From Chitinophagaceae bacterium (GTDB taxonomy: Bacteria; Bacteroidota; Bacteroidia; Chitinophagales; Chitinophagaceae): 64,000 nt of DNA. Location of the stretch: contig CANFHA010000012.1 in assembly GCA_947446645.1 (NCBI GenBank), forward strand, positions 1 through 64,000, written 5' to 3'. The notes beneath the pieces were generated by a model. The model was given only the letters and a program-made list of their open reading frames with translations, made no database searches and was not told the DNA's origin. This document shows, piece after piece, positions 63,754 to 64,000 of the stretch; position 1 is the first letter of the stretch; each line of letters starts with the position of its first letter. A program made the translations under genes and the position numbers.

Positions 63754-63853
63754 TGCAGAAGAGAGATCGTTTGTGAAACAAAGGCGCAAGATAATGAATC
63801 AACCTTAGTTCATTATAGTAAACAATGTAAACGATCTATGAACAAACGCCCGA

Positions 63854-64000
63854 TCAGATATCAGAAGTTGGAACCACGCTATAGGCAGGCATTGATTCAT
63901 ATCCGGGGTTCATCACCTCATTTACCTGCACCTTCTGCCGGGTAGGTGTGGGGTTGGGTATGCTTATGCCCGAGAGGCCCAGCATGTGGCGCTGTTCCAG
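63854..64000 (-). CDS. 3' end of an unidentified gene (partial)
   Basis: The minus-strand frame is open from the window edge for 48 codons (LEQRHMLGLSGISIPNPTPTRQ ... VNEVMNPGYESMPAYSVVPTSDI) and then stops with TGA. I do not recognise the family. The Pro- and Ser-rich, non-repetitive tail suggests a flexible C-terminus. The start lies outside the window. Confidence 0.5.
   Translation of the reverse strand: MEQRHMLGLSGISIPNPTPTRQKVQVNEVMNPGYESMPAYSVVPTSDI

Overview
The window looks like chromosomal DNA from a member of the Bacteroidota, most likely a Chitinophagales/Chitinophagaceae-type environmental bacterium. I assign this from content only; no rRNA is present. Supporting signs are several secreted proteins ending in type IX secretion (T9SS) sorting domains, TonB-dependent receptors including one with an N-terminal carboxypeptidase-like domain, a Porin_10-type barrel, a 1112-residue SecA, GSCFA and S46-peptidase families, promoters matching TTTG-N(22-23)-TAnnTTTG, and no clear Shine-Dalgarno sequences. 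I see no phage, insertion sequence or CRISPR array. Most of the window is ordinary core and surface biology.

Layout. 1-2700: end of a giant Ig-repeat T9SS protein, a DUF1801 protein and a VOC-fold protein. 2918-9876: one tight operon of a receiver-kinase, a CHASE3/HAMP/GAF hybrid kinase with three receivers (split by a one-base frameshift), a stand-alone receiver, CheR and CheB. 9892-12023: a secreted HExxH protein, a HepT/MntA toxin-antitoxin pair with a frameshifted toxin gene, and tRNA-Lys. 12237-18691: TonB receptor, rpe, a TPR lipoprotein, a higA relic, dnaJ and grpE. 18916-26437: secreted proteins, two related lipoproteins, an orphan antitoxin-like gene, an OmpA-like barrel, a prenyl synthase and two T9SS/gliding-like envelope proteins. 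26523-36822: recN, an S46 peptidase operon, a type B T9SS cargo, ahpC/ahpD and an RprX-like kinase. 37031-43778: pcm, GSCFA, SET, a barrel, a DEAD-box helicase and rlmI, with heptanucleotide repeats. 43959-52172: a secreted repeat protein, a T9SS relic, secA, lepA and marR.

52286-57713 is the most coherent accessory system. A cobalamin riboswitch with its own terminator precedes four co-directional genes: a DUF4465 T9SS protein, a second T9SS surface protein, a BtuG-like beta-propeller lipoprotein and a BtuB-like TonB receptor. Together they look like a B12 capture and import operon. The window ends with a TPR histidine kinase, a TPR lipoprotein, a Porin_10 barrel, purine nucleoside phosphorylase and the 3' end of an unidentified gene.

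The least expected signals are small: homopolymer frameshifts in the hybrid kinase and in HepT, relics of higA and of a T9SS cargo gene, two 7-bp tandem repeats placed just after genes, a palindrome present in two near-identical copies, and a structured terminator-ended segment in the divergent intergenic region upstream of rlmI. Functional calls rest on motifs recognised by eye, not on database searches.
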